DNA of 57,688 nucleotides from Clostridiales bacterium (GTDB lineage Bacteria; Bacillota; Clostridia; Oscillospirales; Oscillospiraceae): NCBI GenBank assembly GCA_022787565.1, contig JALFVN010000048.1, positions 1 to 57,688 of the forward strand, read 5' to 3'. Shown piece by piece: positions 1 to 7,204 of this stretch (position 1 is its first letter; each line of letters starts with the position of its first letter). The notes under the pieces were generated by a model. It saw only the letters and a program-made list of their open reading frames with translations, ran no database searches and was not told where the DNA came from. The position numbers and the translations under genes were made by a program.

Positions 1-28
1 GCTGTCGTTTTTTTCGTTACGATTCCTA

Positions 29-57
29 TTGAAATTTCGGTTTCGCTGTGTTATACT
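29..57 (+). promoter_or_regulatory. Sigma-A-type promoter of tRNA-Gly
   Basis: A TTGAAA hexamer at 29-34 and a TATACT hexamer at 52-57 are separated by 17 bases. The tRNA begins 11 bases after the -10 box. Spacing and hexamers fit a housekeeping promoter. Confidence 0.75.
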
Positions 58-67
58 GTCCACACCT

Positions 68-141
68 GCGGATGTAGTTCATCGGTAGAACTCCGGCTTC
101 CCAAGCCGATAAGGTGGGTTCGACTCCCATCATCCGCTCCA
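68..141 (+). tRNA. tRNA-Gly (anticodon CCC)
   Basis: The acceptor arms GCGGATG (68-74) and CATCCGC pair, a T-arm with GGTTCGACTCC is present, and the anticodon loop TTCCCAA gives anticodon CCC. The 3' CCA is encoded (139-141). A second glycine tRNA (GCC) lies at 9733-9808. A strong hairpin terminator follows directly. Confidence 0.93.
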
Positions 142-142
142 G

Positions 143-185
143 AAAAGAAACAACCTTTGTCTACCAGACAAAGGTTGTTTCTTTT
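143..185 (+). terminator. Intrinsic terminator after tRNA-Gly
   Basis: A 20-bp perfect inverted repeat (143-162 with 166-185) around a three-base loop starts one base after the tRNA CCA. The right arm ends in a T-rich run (TTTCTTTT). Confidence 0.85.
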
Positions 186-189
186 CAAC

Positions 190-352
190 TAAATCCGTCC
201 TCACGGACGGATTAAATCCCACCTCAGTGGGATGAAATCACTTCGTGATGAAATCCGACTTCGTCGGGAGATAGGGACGGATTTAATTTCATCTGCGAAG
301 CAGATTTCATCCGAGCATCGCTCGGATTTCATCGCGCTTGCGCGATTTCATT
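190..352. repeat. Array of seven small hairpins joined by ATTTCAT-type linkers
   Basis: Seven short palindromes of different sequence follow each other at about 20-base intervals, for example TCCGTCCTCACGGACGGA, CCCACCTCAGTGGG, CCGACTTCGTCGG, CTGCGAAGCAG and CCGAGCATCGCTCGG. They are separated by AT/TTCAT linkers. The stems differ while the linkers and loops (often TTCG or GCGAAG) are conserved. Similar arrays lie at 31785-31856, 38890-38962 and 41474-41562. No coding gene is visible in this stretch. Confidence 0.8.
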
Positions 353-393
353 GAAAATCTTTGAACACCTCCTTCCAACTCCTTGGCATAACA

Positions 394-460
394 ATAGTCC
401 CCCTAGTTGTAGTCTCGAAATTTTACGTTTTTCGAGTGTCTACTCTAAGGGGACTATATC
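394..460 (-). repeat. MITE-like long hairpin element, copy 1
   Basis: A 67-bp imperfect palindrome ends in TAAGGGGACTATATC (446-460). Its left end is a degenerate ATAGTCCCC. Its interior is nearly the exact reverse complement of 18051-18120. It lies just downstream of the small gene ending at 482, so its hairpin may also stop minus-strand transcription. Confidence 0.75.
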
Positions 461-481
461 AAACCGGCCCGGGCATTTTTG

Positions 482-640
482 CTATTCTTTTTCGATTGAA
501 TCAGAGGACGATTTTTCCTCCAAGGCATCGATACGCTTTTCCAGTGCCTCAATGGCGTCAGATTGGGAGACCAACACACAGGTAAAGATTGCCAGCAGCA
601 GGACAAACCATATGACCCAGACACCCAGAAAGCGTTTCAT
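482..640 (-). CDS. Small membrane protein with C-terminal coiled coil (52 aa)
   Basis: This open frame starts at ATG 640, only two bases after the stop of the hydrolase-like gene upstream, with an AGGAGA ribosome site overlapping the end of that gene. The 52-residue product has one hydrophobic segment (about residues 5-23, rich in V, W, L) and then a charged heptad-like stretch (EALEKRIDALEEK). No family is recognised. The layout resembles small single-pass proteins with a short coiled coil for self-association. The translational coupling to the upstream gene is visible in the spacing; a functional link is inference. It ends close to the hairpin element at 394-460. Confidence 0.6.
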   Translation of the reverse strand: MKRFLGVWVIWFVLLLAIFTCVLVSQSDAIEALEKRIDALEEKSSSDSIEKE

Positions 641-642
641 CC

Positions 643-1152
643 TCAATTCTCCTTTTTCTCCCGCCGGACAAAGCGGATCTGGCAGACGTTGTCGCCCCGG
701 GCGATGGTGGAGGGAAGGTCCAGCTCACAGCCGAAGCTCTCCGCAATGCCCCGGTCACCGCACATGGCATGGTCGCAGAGCAGCCGGATCTCCTCGTCGG
801 AGCAGCCCTGCTTCTGCCAGGCCTTCACCAAGGGGCAGTAGTGGAAGTCAATGTCCAGATTGTCGTCGGTGCAGCGTTTGACGTCCATCTCAAACACCCA
901 CTGGGCAAACTTGGTAAACAGGGTCTTTTTCAGCTCTTTCAGGGAATCTCCGCCTCCGGCCTTTTTCCGCAGCTCAGCGCCCTGATACAGTCCGCAGCGC
1001 CGGATGGCGGCAGGAGCGTAATCCTTGGGGTCAAGCCCTTTTTTCTTCGCCTCGTCGCAGAGCAGATACATCCACAGCGCCCGGTGCTCCAGCTGCTCGC
1101 GGATACCTACCACCAGGGGATTTTTGATCTTAGCCTCGTTTTTGATGCTCAT
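643..1152 (-). CDS. L-2-amino-thiazoline-4-carboxylate hydrolase family protein
   Basis: The 169-residue product looks like the ATC-hydrolase family (L-2AT-4-carboxylate hydrolase-like), a group of small cytoplasmic proteins common in anaerobic Firmicutes. Members often have no tested substrate. Visible features are a helical N-terminal half, a central WVFEMDVKRC segment and a Cys/His-bearing region with FHYCPLVKAW and LCDHAMCGDRGI, where metal or catalytic residues would lie. The start at 1152 is chosen because GGAGG lies 8 bases upstream; an in-frame extension to 1197 has no ribosome site. The gene is followed by the coupled 52-residue membrane protein. Substrate unknown. Confidence 0.65.
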   Translation of the reverse strand: MSIKNEAKIKNPLVVGIREQLEHRALWMYLLCDEAKKKGLDPKDYAPAAIRRCGLYQGAELRKKAGGGDSLKELKKTLFTKFAQWVFEMDVKRCTDDNLDIDFHYCPLVKAWQKQGCSDEEIRLLCDHAMCGDRGIAESFGCELDLPSTIARGDNVCQIRFVRREKKEN

Positions 1153-1219
1153 GTCCTTATCCTCCCAAAATGTACTGATAGTTGCAGTATAGCACAATCG
1201 GGAGAGAAAACCAACCGGA

Positions 1220-2455
1220 TTATTTCTTTCTCCGCTTCAGCTCCGGGGCGATACCGGCGATGAGAAAGCCGGCGCAAAGGGCAGCAAAGGAGAACAGAAC
1301 AATGGCGATCACGTTCATGGCCGTCTGATTCCCGCCCCATTGGGAGAAATCAAAGGGAATGTTCAGGGGATAGGCGGTGTCCGCTGGGCCATAGCGCAGG
1401 GACAGAACAAATTCCAGAGCCGCGGGAAACAGCCAGGTCCAAAGCCCGGTCAGACCGAAGCAGAGCCCGGCGCGGATCAGCCCGTTAAAGGGCAGATAGC
1501 GGATTACGGCCATAAGGGCCCAGGGGAGAATGAGACACAGCAGGGAAACTGGCAGGCTCAAGGTGAGAAACAGGCGGCTGTCCGCAGCGAGAAGCAAGAA
1601 CATCAGCAGCGGGGTCTGAACGGCAAAGTAGAGAAGGGTTTTGTGCCGGCACAGAGGCTCCGGCAGAGGGAGCTGCCGCAGCAGCACCGGGAGAATGAAA
1701 AAGCCAAGGCCGAAGAGGACGCTGACGGCGGTGATGAGAAACCAGTGTCCCCCGGTATAGACCTGACAGACAAACAGCAGCAAAAGCAGCAGGGCGGTCT
1801 CCGTCAGCAGATAGAGGGAAGTCCTGCGCCCATCAAAACAGGCGGGCAGGGGAAGACAAGGCAGCAGGAACGGCAGCAGCACCAGCGACAGGCCGAAGAG
1901 CACGGAGACGCCCGCCACCCAAAACCAGTCTCCGCCGGTATAGAGACAGCAGACCAGAAGCAGCAGCTCCAGCGAGAGAATGAAGCTCAGCGCCGTCAGA
2001 GGGCCTTTCAGCTTTTCGGTCTTTGGGTACAGATCGGCGAAAACAGGCGTCAGCGTCAGGGAAGCCGCCACAAGCACGGAAGAGAGAACAATAAAGAACC
2101 AGTCCAGCCTGTGCTGCGCCGCCAGATTGCCGATGGCGCAGCCCAAAAGCGTCAGGCCGTAGATGATGAAGAAAACCACGCGGTAGCGTTTGGAGAGAAG
2201 CAGGTATTTTGACGCCAGCTTTTCTGCGTTTCGGGCGTGGATATCCTCGCTTCCGGTAAGCAGCTCGTGTTCGGAAATATCCAGAACGCTGCAGATGTTC
2301 AGCAGCAAAGTGATGTCGGGATAGCTCAGGCCCCGCTCCCATTTGCTGACCGCCGATTCGGTCACATACAGTTTTTGTGCAAATTCCTTCTGGGTCATGC
2401 CCAGCTCCTTGCGCCGCTGGAGTATGTAGGCACCGAAGGTCTTTTTGTTGTCCAT
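1220..2455 (-). CDS. XRE-type regulator fused to a polytopic membrane domain
   Basis: Residues about 8-62 form a Cro/CI-type helix-turn-helix (LGMTQKEFAQKLYVTESAVS), followed by a short linker and about ten hydrophobic segments from residue 95 to the end. The membrane part contains an internal duplication: YTGGDWFWVAGVSVLFGL and YTGGHWFLITAVSVLFGL recur about 60 residues apart. Proteins of this plan are common in Clostridia and are thought to couple a membrane signal to DNA binding. Ligand and targets are not evident. An AAGGAG site lies about 10 bases before ATG 2455. The gene is divergent from the tetR gene, so the intergenic region could be shared regulatory space. Confidence 0.75.
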   Translation of the reverse strand: MDNKKTFGAYILQRRKELGMTQKEFAQKLYVTESAVSKWERGLSYPDITLLLNICSVLDISEHELLTGSEDIHARNAEKLASKYLLLSKRYRVVFFIIYGLTLLGCAIGNLAAQHRLDWFFIVLSSVLVAASLTLTPVFADLYPKTEKLKGPLTALSFILSLELLLLVCCLYTGGDWFWVAGVSVLFGLSLVLLPFLLPCLPLPACFDGRRTSLYLLTETALLLLLLFVCQVYTGGHWFLITAVSVLFGLGFFILPVLLRQLPLPEPLCRHKTLLYFAVQTPLLMFLLLAADSRLFLTLSLPVSLLCLILPWALMAVIRYLPFNGLIRAGLCFGLTGLWTWLFPAALEFVLSLRYGPADTAYPLNIPFDFSQWGGNQTAMNVIAIVLFSFAALCAGFLIAGIAPELKRRKK

Positions 2456-2618
2456 GTGGATCGCTCCTTATCCCCGCCGGCGGCGGGCAGATTCGGTCTT
2501 GCAAGCCTGACAGTAGCATAGAAGCCGGAGGGGGCAATGTCAATGAAAAACCGCACTTTTGCCCCTCGACCATTGGGAAAGTCCTGATTTTTCAAGGCTT
2601 TCCGGCCAAATCCTGCGG

Positions 2619-2647
2619 TTGACAGGAAAAGAAAACTGGCTTATAAT
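2619..2647 (+). promoter_or_regulatory. Consensus promoter of the TetR gene
   Basis: A perfect TTGACA at 2619-2624, a 17-base spacer and a perfect TATAAT at 2642-2647. Such a strong promoter ahead of a repressor gene fits autorepression through the palindrome just downstream. Confidence 0.85.
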
Positions 2648-2655
2648 AAAACAAA

Positions 2656-2667
2656 CGTTTTAAAACG
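2656..2667. promoter_or_regulatory. Candidate TetR operator palindrome
   Basis: CGTTTTAAAACG is a perfect 12-bp palindrome, placed 9 bases after the -10 box and before the start codon at 2693. The position suits a repressor site that blocks the tetR promoter. Binding is inference. Confidence 0.55.
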
Positions 2668-2692
2668 AATGTTTTCAGAAAGGACAGTCCCT

Positions 2693-3325
2693 ATGCCCCC
2701 AAAGCCCAAATTTACAAGGGAAGAAATCGTTGCCGCCGCGCTGGCGCTGGTGAGCGAAAAGGGCGTGGAGGCGCTGACGGCCCGGGAGCTTGGGCTGCGT
2801 TTGGGCAGCTCTGCCCGCCCCATCTTCACGGCGTTTCAGAGCATGGAGGAGGTGCAGCAGCAGGTTCGGAAAGCCGCCATGGAACGCTTCAACGGCTTTG
2901 CAGAAAAGGCTATGGCTTATACACCGGCCTTCAAGCAGTTCGGGATGCAGATGATCCTCTTTGCCCAGGAGGAGCCCAGATTGTTCCGGCTTCTGTTTAT
3001 GATGGAGAGCGCCCGGGCAAGGAGCTTTGAAGATGTGTTTGCGGAGCTGGGCGGCACGGCGCGGCTGTGCATCGGCCTGATTGAGCGGGACTACGGCCTG
3101 ACCGGACCGGAAGCCATGGAGCTTTTCCGGCATGTGTGGATCCACACCTATGGGATCGGGGCCCTGTGCGCTACGGGTATGTGCAGCTTTACCGGGGAGG
3201 AGATCAACGGGATGCTTGGCCATGATTTTGCGGCCATGATGCTGCTGATCAAATCGGGCAAACTGAAGGAAAAGACCGTCACGCCTGTGGAACGGGAACA
3301 AATAGAAAACTTTTTATCAAAGTGA
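2693..3325 (+). CDS. TetR/AcrR family transcriptional regulator
   Basis: The 210-residue protein has an N-terminal TetR helix-turn-helix at about residues 8-50, with FTREEIVAAALALVSEKGVE followed by LTARELGLRLG. The helical C-terminal part (WxHTYGIG region) would form the dimer and ligand pocket. Start 2693 is preferred to 2669 because AAAGGA lies about 9 bases upstream and the palindromic operator would sit in the untranslated leader. The next gene, a lipoprotein, starts 10 bases after the stop and is probably co-transcribed. Ligand and other targets are unknown. Confidence 0.85.
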   Translation: MPPKPKFTREEIVAAALALVSEKGVEALTARELGLRLGSSARPIFTAFQSMEEVQQQVRKAAMERFNGFAEKAMAYTPAFKQFGMQMILFAQEEPRLFRLLFMMESARARSFEDVFAELGGTARLCIGLIERDYGLTGPEAMELFRHVWIHTYGIGALCATGMCSFTGEEINGMLGHDFAAMMLLIKSGKLKEKTVTPVEREQIENFLSK

Positions 3326-3335
3326 CGATAAAAGA

Positions 3336-3989
3336 ATGAAAAAAATTGTTTTGTTTGTACTTTCAATCATCATGGTATTCAGCCTTGCCGCATGTGGCAC
3401 ATCAAGCCCGGCAGCGCCGGAAAGCCCCGCTCCGGCAGCGAAGGAGACTGCCCCCGCGCCGGAGGAGACGCAGCCGGAACCTGAGCAGCCTGTCCCCGCC
3501 CCGGAGGAGACGCCCACGGTGGAACAGGCCTACGCTGTAGTGATCGGTGAATACTATACCGCGCTGGAGCAGCGCTGGAACGGGGCGGAGCTGATGGAGG
3601 ACGGCCTGAACTACATGGCAGCGGACTGCTATGGGGATGCTCCGCTGGAAAATCTGGGCTACGCCATTGCGGATATCGACGGCGACGGGGTGCCAGAGCT
3701 GCTGATCGGCAGCATCCATGGGGATGAATTCTATGACAAGATGATCTTCAGTCTCTACACGCTGGACGAGAATGGGGTCAACAAGCTGGTGTTTGACGGC
3801 ACGGAGAGAAACCGTTACTACTACGCCGGGGAAAACCGTTTTGCCAATCTGGGTTCCTCCGCCTCTAACGACAGCTTTGAGACCACGGTGAAGCTGGAAG
3901 AGGGCGAGATGATCGACATGACCTATACCACCGCCCCGGAGAGCTATGTGCAGCCGGAACTGACGCCCTTTTCCCAATGGGTGAAATAA
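3336..3989 (+). CDS. Secreted lipoprotein with Pro/Glu-rich linker
   Basis: A signal peptide runs through residues 1-20, with lipobox LAAC and Cys20 as the lipidation site. It is followed by a low-complexity spacer of P, A, E and T residues (about 21-60) that would span the cell wall. The C-terminal domain (about 62-217) contains IADIDGDGVPELLIG, which resembles a calcium-binding DxDxDG loop of the kind seen in FG-GAP/VCBS or EF-hand-like repeats. Function is unknown. It probably belongs to the tetR operon (10-base gap). Confidence 0.7.
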   Translation: MKKIVLFVLSIIMVFSLAACGTSSPAAPESPAPAAKETAPAPEETQPEPEQPVPAPEETPTVEQAYAVVIGEYYTALEQRWNGAELMEDGLNYMAADCYGDAPLENLGYAIADIDGDGVPELLIGSIHGDEFYDKMIFSLYTLDENGVNKLVFDGTERNRYYYAGENRFANLGSSASNDSFETTVKLEEGEMIDMTYTTAPESYVQPELTPFSQWVK

Positions 3990-4055
3990 AAAGGAAAACC
4001 GTCTCATTGCACAGACGGGGAAAATAGCTTATCCTTATTTCAGGAGGTGGCACAC

Positions 4056-4535
4056 ATGGCAAATGAGGACAAAAAAGATTTCAACGCAATGCTCCGGGAC
4101 AGCAAGGACATGCCCAAAATTCAGATCATCACCGACCGGAAGAGCATTGAAAAATACGGCGGGGACAGGATGTATTTTGCCCCGCCCATGGATTATGACG
4201 CGGCTATGCGCCGCGTCCCCTATGGGAAGCTGACCACCGTGGGAGACATCCGGGCATATTTCGCAAAGCAAAGCGGCGCGGACTTTACCGAGCCCATCAC
4301 GGCGGGAATTTTCGTCTCCATCGCCGCCTGGGCCAGCTGCCAGCGCGGGGAGGACGAAACCCCCTGGTGGCGGACGCTGAAAGCCAACGGCGAGCTGAAC
4401 CCCAAATACCCCGGCGGCGCGGAGGCCCAGAAGGAAAAGCTGGAGGCCGAGGGCCACACCGTGCTCCGGAAAGGGAGAACAAACTTAAAATATGTGGTAA
4501 TGGACTATGAAAAAGCCCTATATAAGTTTACATAA
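4056..4535 (+). CDS. Alkyltransferase-like (ATL/MGMT-fold) protein
   Basis: The 159-residue product matches the DNA-binding domain of O6-methylguanine-DNA methyltransferases: VPYGKLTTVGDIRAYFA is the helix-turn-helix start and PWWRTLKANGELNPKYPGG the conserved C-terminal segment. The catalytic PCHR motif is absent; the equivalent stretch reads AAWASCQRG. It is therefore more likely an alkyltransferase-like protein that binds damaged bases and recruits other repair than a true methyltransferase. ATG 4056 has AGGAGG about 8 bases upstream. The gene stands between the lipoprotein and a hydrolase. Confidence 0.65.
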   Translation: MANEDKKDFNAMLRDSKDMPKIQIITDRKSIEKYGGDRMYFAPPMDYDAAMRRVPYGKLTTVGDIRAYFAKQSGADFTEPITAGIFVSIAAWASCQRGEDETPWWRTLKANGELNPKYPGGAEAQKEKLEAEGHTVLRKGRTNLKYVVMDYEKALYKFT

Positions 4536-4567
4536 TTTATTTTACATAATTTTATGGAGATAACACA

Positions 4568-5266
4568 ATGAAAATAGAAGAGCTGCGCTTTGGGGAGATT
4601 CCCGGGCTGCTGTATACGGTGCAGGCGGACAGGGCCTTTCTTTTCGTCCATGGAAAGGGCGGAAACAAGGAGGAAGCGGCGCTGCTTGCGGAGATGGCCT
4701 GCGAAAAAGGCTGGGATGTGGTGGGGATCGACCTGCCGGGCTTTGGACAGCGGACAGCGGAGGCGGAGCGCTTTGTCCCCTGGGAGGCTGGGCCGGAGCT
4801 GCGTGAAGTTTATGCCGAACTGAAAACGCGCTATTCGGCGGTTGCCCTTTTTGCCAACAGCATCGGCGCGTATTTTTCCCTGCTGGCTCTGGGGGATAAG
4901 GCTCTGGAGCGAGCTCTGTTTGTCTCCCCCGTTACGAATATGGAGCGCCTGATCCTCCGTATGATGGAATGGGCCGCAGTCACACCGGAGCAGTTGGAAA
5001 AAGAGAGGGAGATCCCCACAGCCTTCGGCGAGACCCTGTCCTGGAAGTATCTGTGCTATGTCAGGGAACACCCGGTGACCCATTGGGCTGTGCCCACCCG
5101 GATCCTGTACGCTGGGCGGGATGCGCTGGTGGAGCGGGAGACCATAGAGGACTTTGTCAGACAGTCTGGCGCGGAGCTGACCGTTATGGAAGAGGGAGAG
5201 CATTGGTTCCATACGGAGGAGCAGCTTGCGGTGCTGAGACATTGGATCGGGGAAAGCCTGGAATAA
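4568..5266 (+). CDS. Alpha/beta-hydrolase
   Basis: The 232-residue protein has the alpha/beta-hydrolase layout: an oxyanion-type FVHGKGGNK loop at about residues 26-34, DLPGFG after the second strand, the nucleophile elbow NSIGA (Ser near residue 97), a late acid in YAGRDALV, and the catalytic His in GEHWFHTEEQ. It is probably a small cytoplasmic esterase or thioesterase; the substrate is not evident. A GGAGAT site lies 7-8 bases before the ATG. The next gene starts three bases after its stop, so the two are one operon. Confidence 0.8.
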   Translation: MKIEELRFGEIPGLLYTVQADRAFLFVHGKGGNKEEAALLAEMACEKGWDVVGIDLPGFGQRTAEAERFVPWEAGPELREVYAELKTRYSAVALFANSIGAYFSLLALGDKALERALFVSPVTNMERLILRMMEWAAVTPEQLEKEREIPTAFGETLSWKYLCYVREHPVTHWAVPTRILYAGRDALVERETIEDFVRQSGAELTVMEEGEHWFHTEEQLAVLRHWIGESLE

Positions 5267-5269
5267 ACG

Positions 5270-5845
5270 ATGTCCAGCCAAAGAAAAAGAAACGCTATGA
5301 CTAAAGAAAAACTGCCAAACCTCATCACCGCCCTGCGCATTGCAGGAACGGCGGGACTGATCTTTGCCCAGCCGCTGACGCCGCTGTATTTTGTGATCTA
5401 TACCCTCTGCGGACTCAGTGACGTGCTAGACGGCTGGCTTGCCCGGCGTACCGGCTCGGCCAGCGACTTCGGCGCAAGACTGGACAGCCTTGCCGATCTG
5501 TTTTTCTACACGGTGATGATCGTCGGGTTGATGCCTGTCCTTTGGGCGCTGCTGCCTCCTGCATTCTGGTGGGTGCTGGGAGGGGTACTGCTGATCCGCC
5601 TCAGCGCCTACACGGTGGCCGCTCTGCGGTACAGGCGCTTTGCCGCGCTGCACACCTATATGAATAAGCTCACCGGCGCTGTCGTGTTTCTTCTGCCCTA
5701 CATGCTGAAACTGCCTGTTGCGCCGGTCTGGTGCTGGGGTACCTGCGCTGTGGCGGCTCTGGCGTCAACGGAGGAGCTGCTGATCCACGTGCGCAGCGGG
5801 GACTATGACGCCAACAGAAAAACCATATTTAGAATAAAGAAATGA
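5270..5845 (+). CDS. CDP-alcohol phosphatidyltransferase family protein
   Basis: Residues 44-70 carry the full signature of CDP-alcohol phosphotransferases, D-x2-D-G-x2-A-R-x8-G-x3-D-x3-D (here from SDVLDGWLARR to DSLAD), which binds two divalent metals and the CDP headgroup. Several membrane segments surround it. The enzyme joins a CDP-linked lipid to an alcohol in phospholipid synthesis at the membrane. The alcohol (glycerol-3-phosphate, inositol, serine) cannot be read from the sequence. At 191 residues it is close to PgsA size. ATG 5297 is an alternative start; neither start has a strong ribosome site. Confidence 0.8.
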   Translation: MSSQRKRNAMTKEKLPNLITALRIAGTAGLIFAQPLTPLYFVIYTLCGLSDVLDGWLARRTGSASDFGARLDSLADLFFYTVMIVGLMPVLWALLPPAFWWVLGGVLLIRLSAYTVAALRYRRFAALHTYMNKLTGAVVFLLPYMLKLPVAPVWCWGTCAVAALASTEELLIHVRSGDYDANRKTIFRIKK

Positions 5846-5855
5846 GGGACATATC

Positions 5856-6368
5856 GTGAACGCAAATTCCATCGTATACACCTCCAATACCGGCTACACC
5901 GCCGAATATGCCCGCCTGCTGGGAGAAAAGACCGGTCTGCCGGTGTACTCCCTTGCTGAGGCGGAGCAGAAGCTGGCGGCGGGCAACTGCGTGATCTACC
6001 TGGGCTGGCTCATGGCGAGCAAGGTACAGGGCTATAAAAAAGCGGCAAAGCGCTACAAGGTGCAGGCCGTCTGCGGCGTGGGCATGGGTGGAAACGGCTC
6101 CCAGCAGCAGGAGCTCAGAAAAGCAAACGCCATATCGGAGAAAACGCCGCTGTTCACCCTTCAGGGTGGCTTCGATATCCAAAAGCTCAGCGGTATCTAT
6201 AAGCTGATGATGACCATTATGGTCAAGACCGCCGGAAAGGGCCTTGCGGAGAAACAGGACCGCACGCCGGAGGAGGACGTAATGCTGGAGATGCTGACTA
6301 AGGGCGGCAGCCGCGTCAGTGCGGAAAATCTGGCGGACGTGCTGGACTGGTGGAACAGGGATGAGTAA
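5856..6368 (+). CDS. Flavodoxin-domain protein
   Basis: The 170-residue product begins with VYTSNTGYTAEYARLLGEK. This is the phosphate-binding loop of flavodoxins (T/S-x-T-G-x-T) and should bind the FMN phosphate. Length and the GVGMGGNG loop fit the small flavodoxin-like oxidoreductases common in anaerobes. The start is GTG at 5856 with GAGGG about 10 bases upstream. Its stop overlaps the ATG of the next small gene, so translation is coupled. An electron partner is not evident in the neighbourhood. Confidence 0.7.
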   Translation: MNANSIVYTSNTGYTAEYARLLGEKTGLPVYSLAEAEQKLAAGNCVIYLGWLMASKVQGYKKAAKRYKVQAVCGVGMGGNGSQQQELRKANAISEKTPLFTLQGGFDIQKLSGIYKLMMTIMVKTAGKGLAEKQDRTPEEDVMLEMLTKGGSRVSAENLADVLDWWNRDE

Positions 6369-6570
6369 ATTTGCGTCTCTCTGGGAATTTGTGGCCGTGC
6401 AGGAGGTCAGTAAGCTGCTGCTGAGTTTTGGGCAGGTGGAGGAGATCTGCGGCTTTCCCATCGACCACTCCTTTTTAAATTACAAAAAAGAGCTTCTTGC
6501 CTACGGCTGGCAGGTGAAAAAGATATCCTTAAAGGAGCAGACCGTTGCCCTGGAAAAGCTTGAAGCATAG
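6361..6570 (+). CDS. Conserved small hypothetical protein (69 aa)
   Basis: ATG 6361 overlaps the end of the flavodoxin gene by 8 bases. The 69-residue product contains CGFPIDHSFLNYKKELLAYG followed by a basic, beta-rich tail ending VALEKLEA. The sequence looks like a compact conserved cytoplasmic protein. I recognise the pattern from Clostridia but know no function. A strong hairpin terminator follows. Confidence 0.6.
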   Translation: MSKFASLWEFVAVQEVSKLLLSFGQVEEICGFPIDHSFLNYKKELLAYGWQVKKISLKEQTVALEKLEA

Positions 6571-6574
6571 TTAA

Positions 6575-6610
6575 TGATCCCGTATGCAGAAAAATCTGCA
6601 TACGGGATCA
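6575..6610. terminator. Bidirectional terminator between convergent genes
   Basis: A 15-bp perfect inverted repeat (6575-6589 with 6596-6610) around AAAAAT sits between the small gene ending at 6570 and the convergent carbonic anhydrase gene ending at 6620. It could end transcription from both sides. Confidence 0.75.
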
Positions 6611-6619
6611 ACTCAATTT

Positions 6620-7189
6620 TTAAAGAAAATCCACTTTTCCGCTGTCAATATGGTAGACCGCGCCGATGACCCGCAGGCCCTCAGACTCTTCCATGCTGTG
6701 GATCTGCAGGCTGTGCTCAATAAGTTCGATGCTGTGCCGCACGTTCAGGCAGCAGGCCTGATAATCGTCCTCTTCCCCGCCGATGGCAAATTTGATCTCG
6801 TCGGTGATGAATTTGATGTAGCCCTCAGGATCACTGTTGATGGCGGCATCCACCGCGCCGCAGCGCGTGTGACCCAGTACCAGGATCAGCGGCGTACCCA
6901 GATGGGAGGCGGCATATTCAATGCTCCCCAGCTGGTGGTCGTCGATCACGTTCCCCGCCACGCGGATCACGAAAAGCTGGCCCAGCCCGGCGGAAAATAT
7001 GCTCTCCGGGATCACCCGGGAGTCGGAGCAGCTGATGACAATGGCGTAGGGGGACTGCCCGTGGGCGGCGGTGTAAAGCCGCAGCCGGGAGGAAATGTCA
7101 CCGGGGCAGCGTTCCGCGGTCAGGTAACGTTCATTGCCCGCTTTCAGCCTTTCCAGAGCCTCAGCGGCAGAGAGCAGCATAGCAGTCAT
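6620..7189 (-). CDS. Beta-class carbonic anhydrase
   Basis: The 189-residue protein carries the two zinc motifs of beta carbonic anhydrases: CSDSR (near residue 54, Cys plus the Asp-Arg dyad) and HTRCGA (near residue 107, His and Cys). It interconverts CO2 and bicarbonate in the cytoplasm, supplying bicarbonate for carboxylations. Length is normal for the family. A GAAGGA site precedes ATG 7189. It lies 15 bases downstream of the dehydrogenase gene, so the two may share a transcript. Confidence 0.9.
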   Translation of the reverse strand: MTAMLLSAAEALERLKAGNERYLTAERCPGDISSRLRLYTAAHGQSPYAIVISCSDSRVIPESIFSAGLGQLFVIRVAGNVIDDHQLGSIEYAASHLGTPLILVLGHTRCGAVDAAINSDPEGYIKFITDEIKFAIGGEEDDYQACCLNVRHSIELIEHSLQIHSMEESEGLRVIGAVYHIDSGKVDFL

Positions 7190-7204
7190 TTTCCTTCGCC
7201 TCTT

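Noticed and set aside
190-352. Possible CRISPR array
   Set aside because: The regular spacing is suggestive, but the variable units are themselves palindromes and the constant part is only about 6 bases. There is no 23-40 base direct repeat and no cas gene.
1340-2212. Long plus-strand open frame rich in Gln/Glu
   Set aside because: It is the antisense shadow of the membrane-regulator gene at 1220-2455, with no ribosome site and a composition expected from antisense Leu codons.
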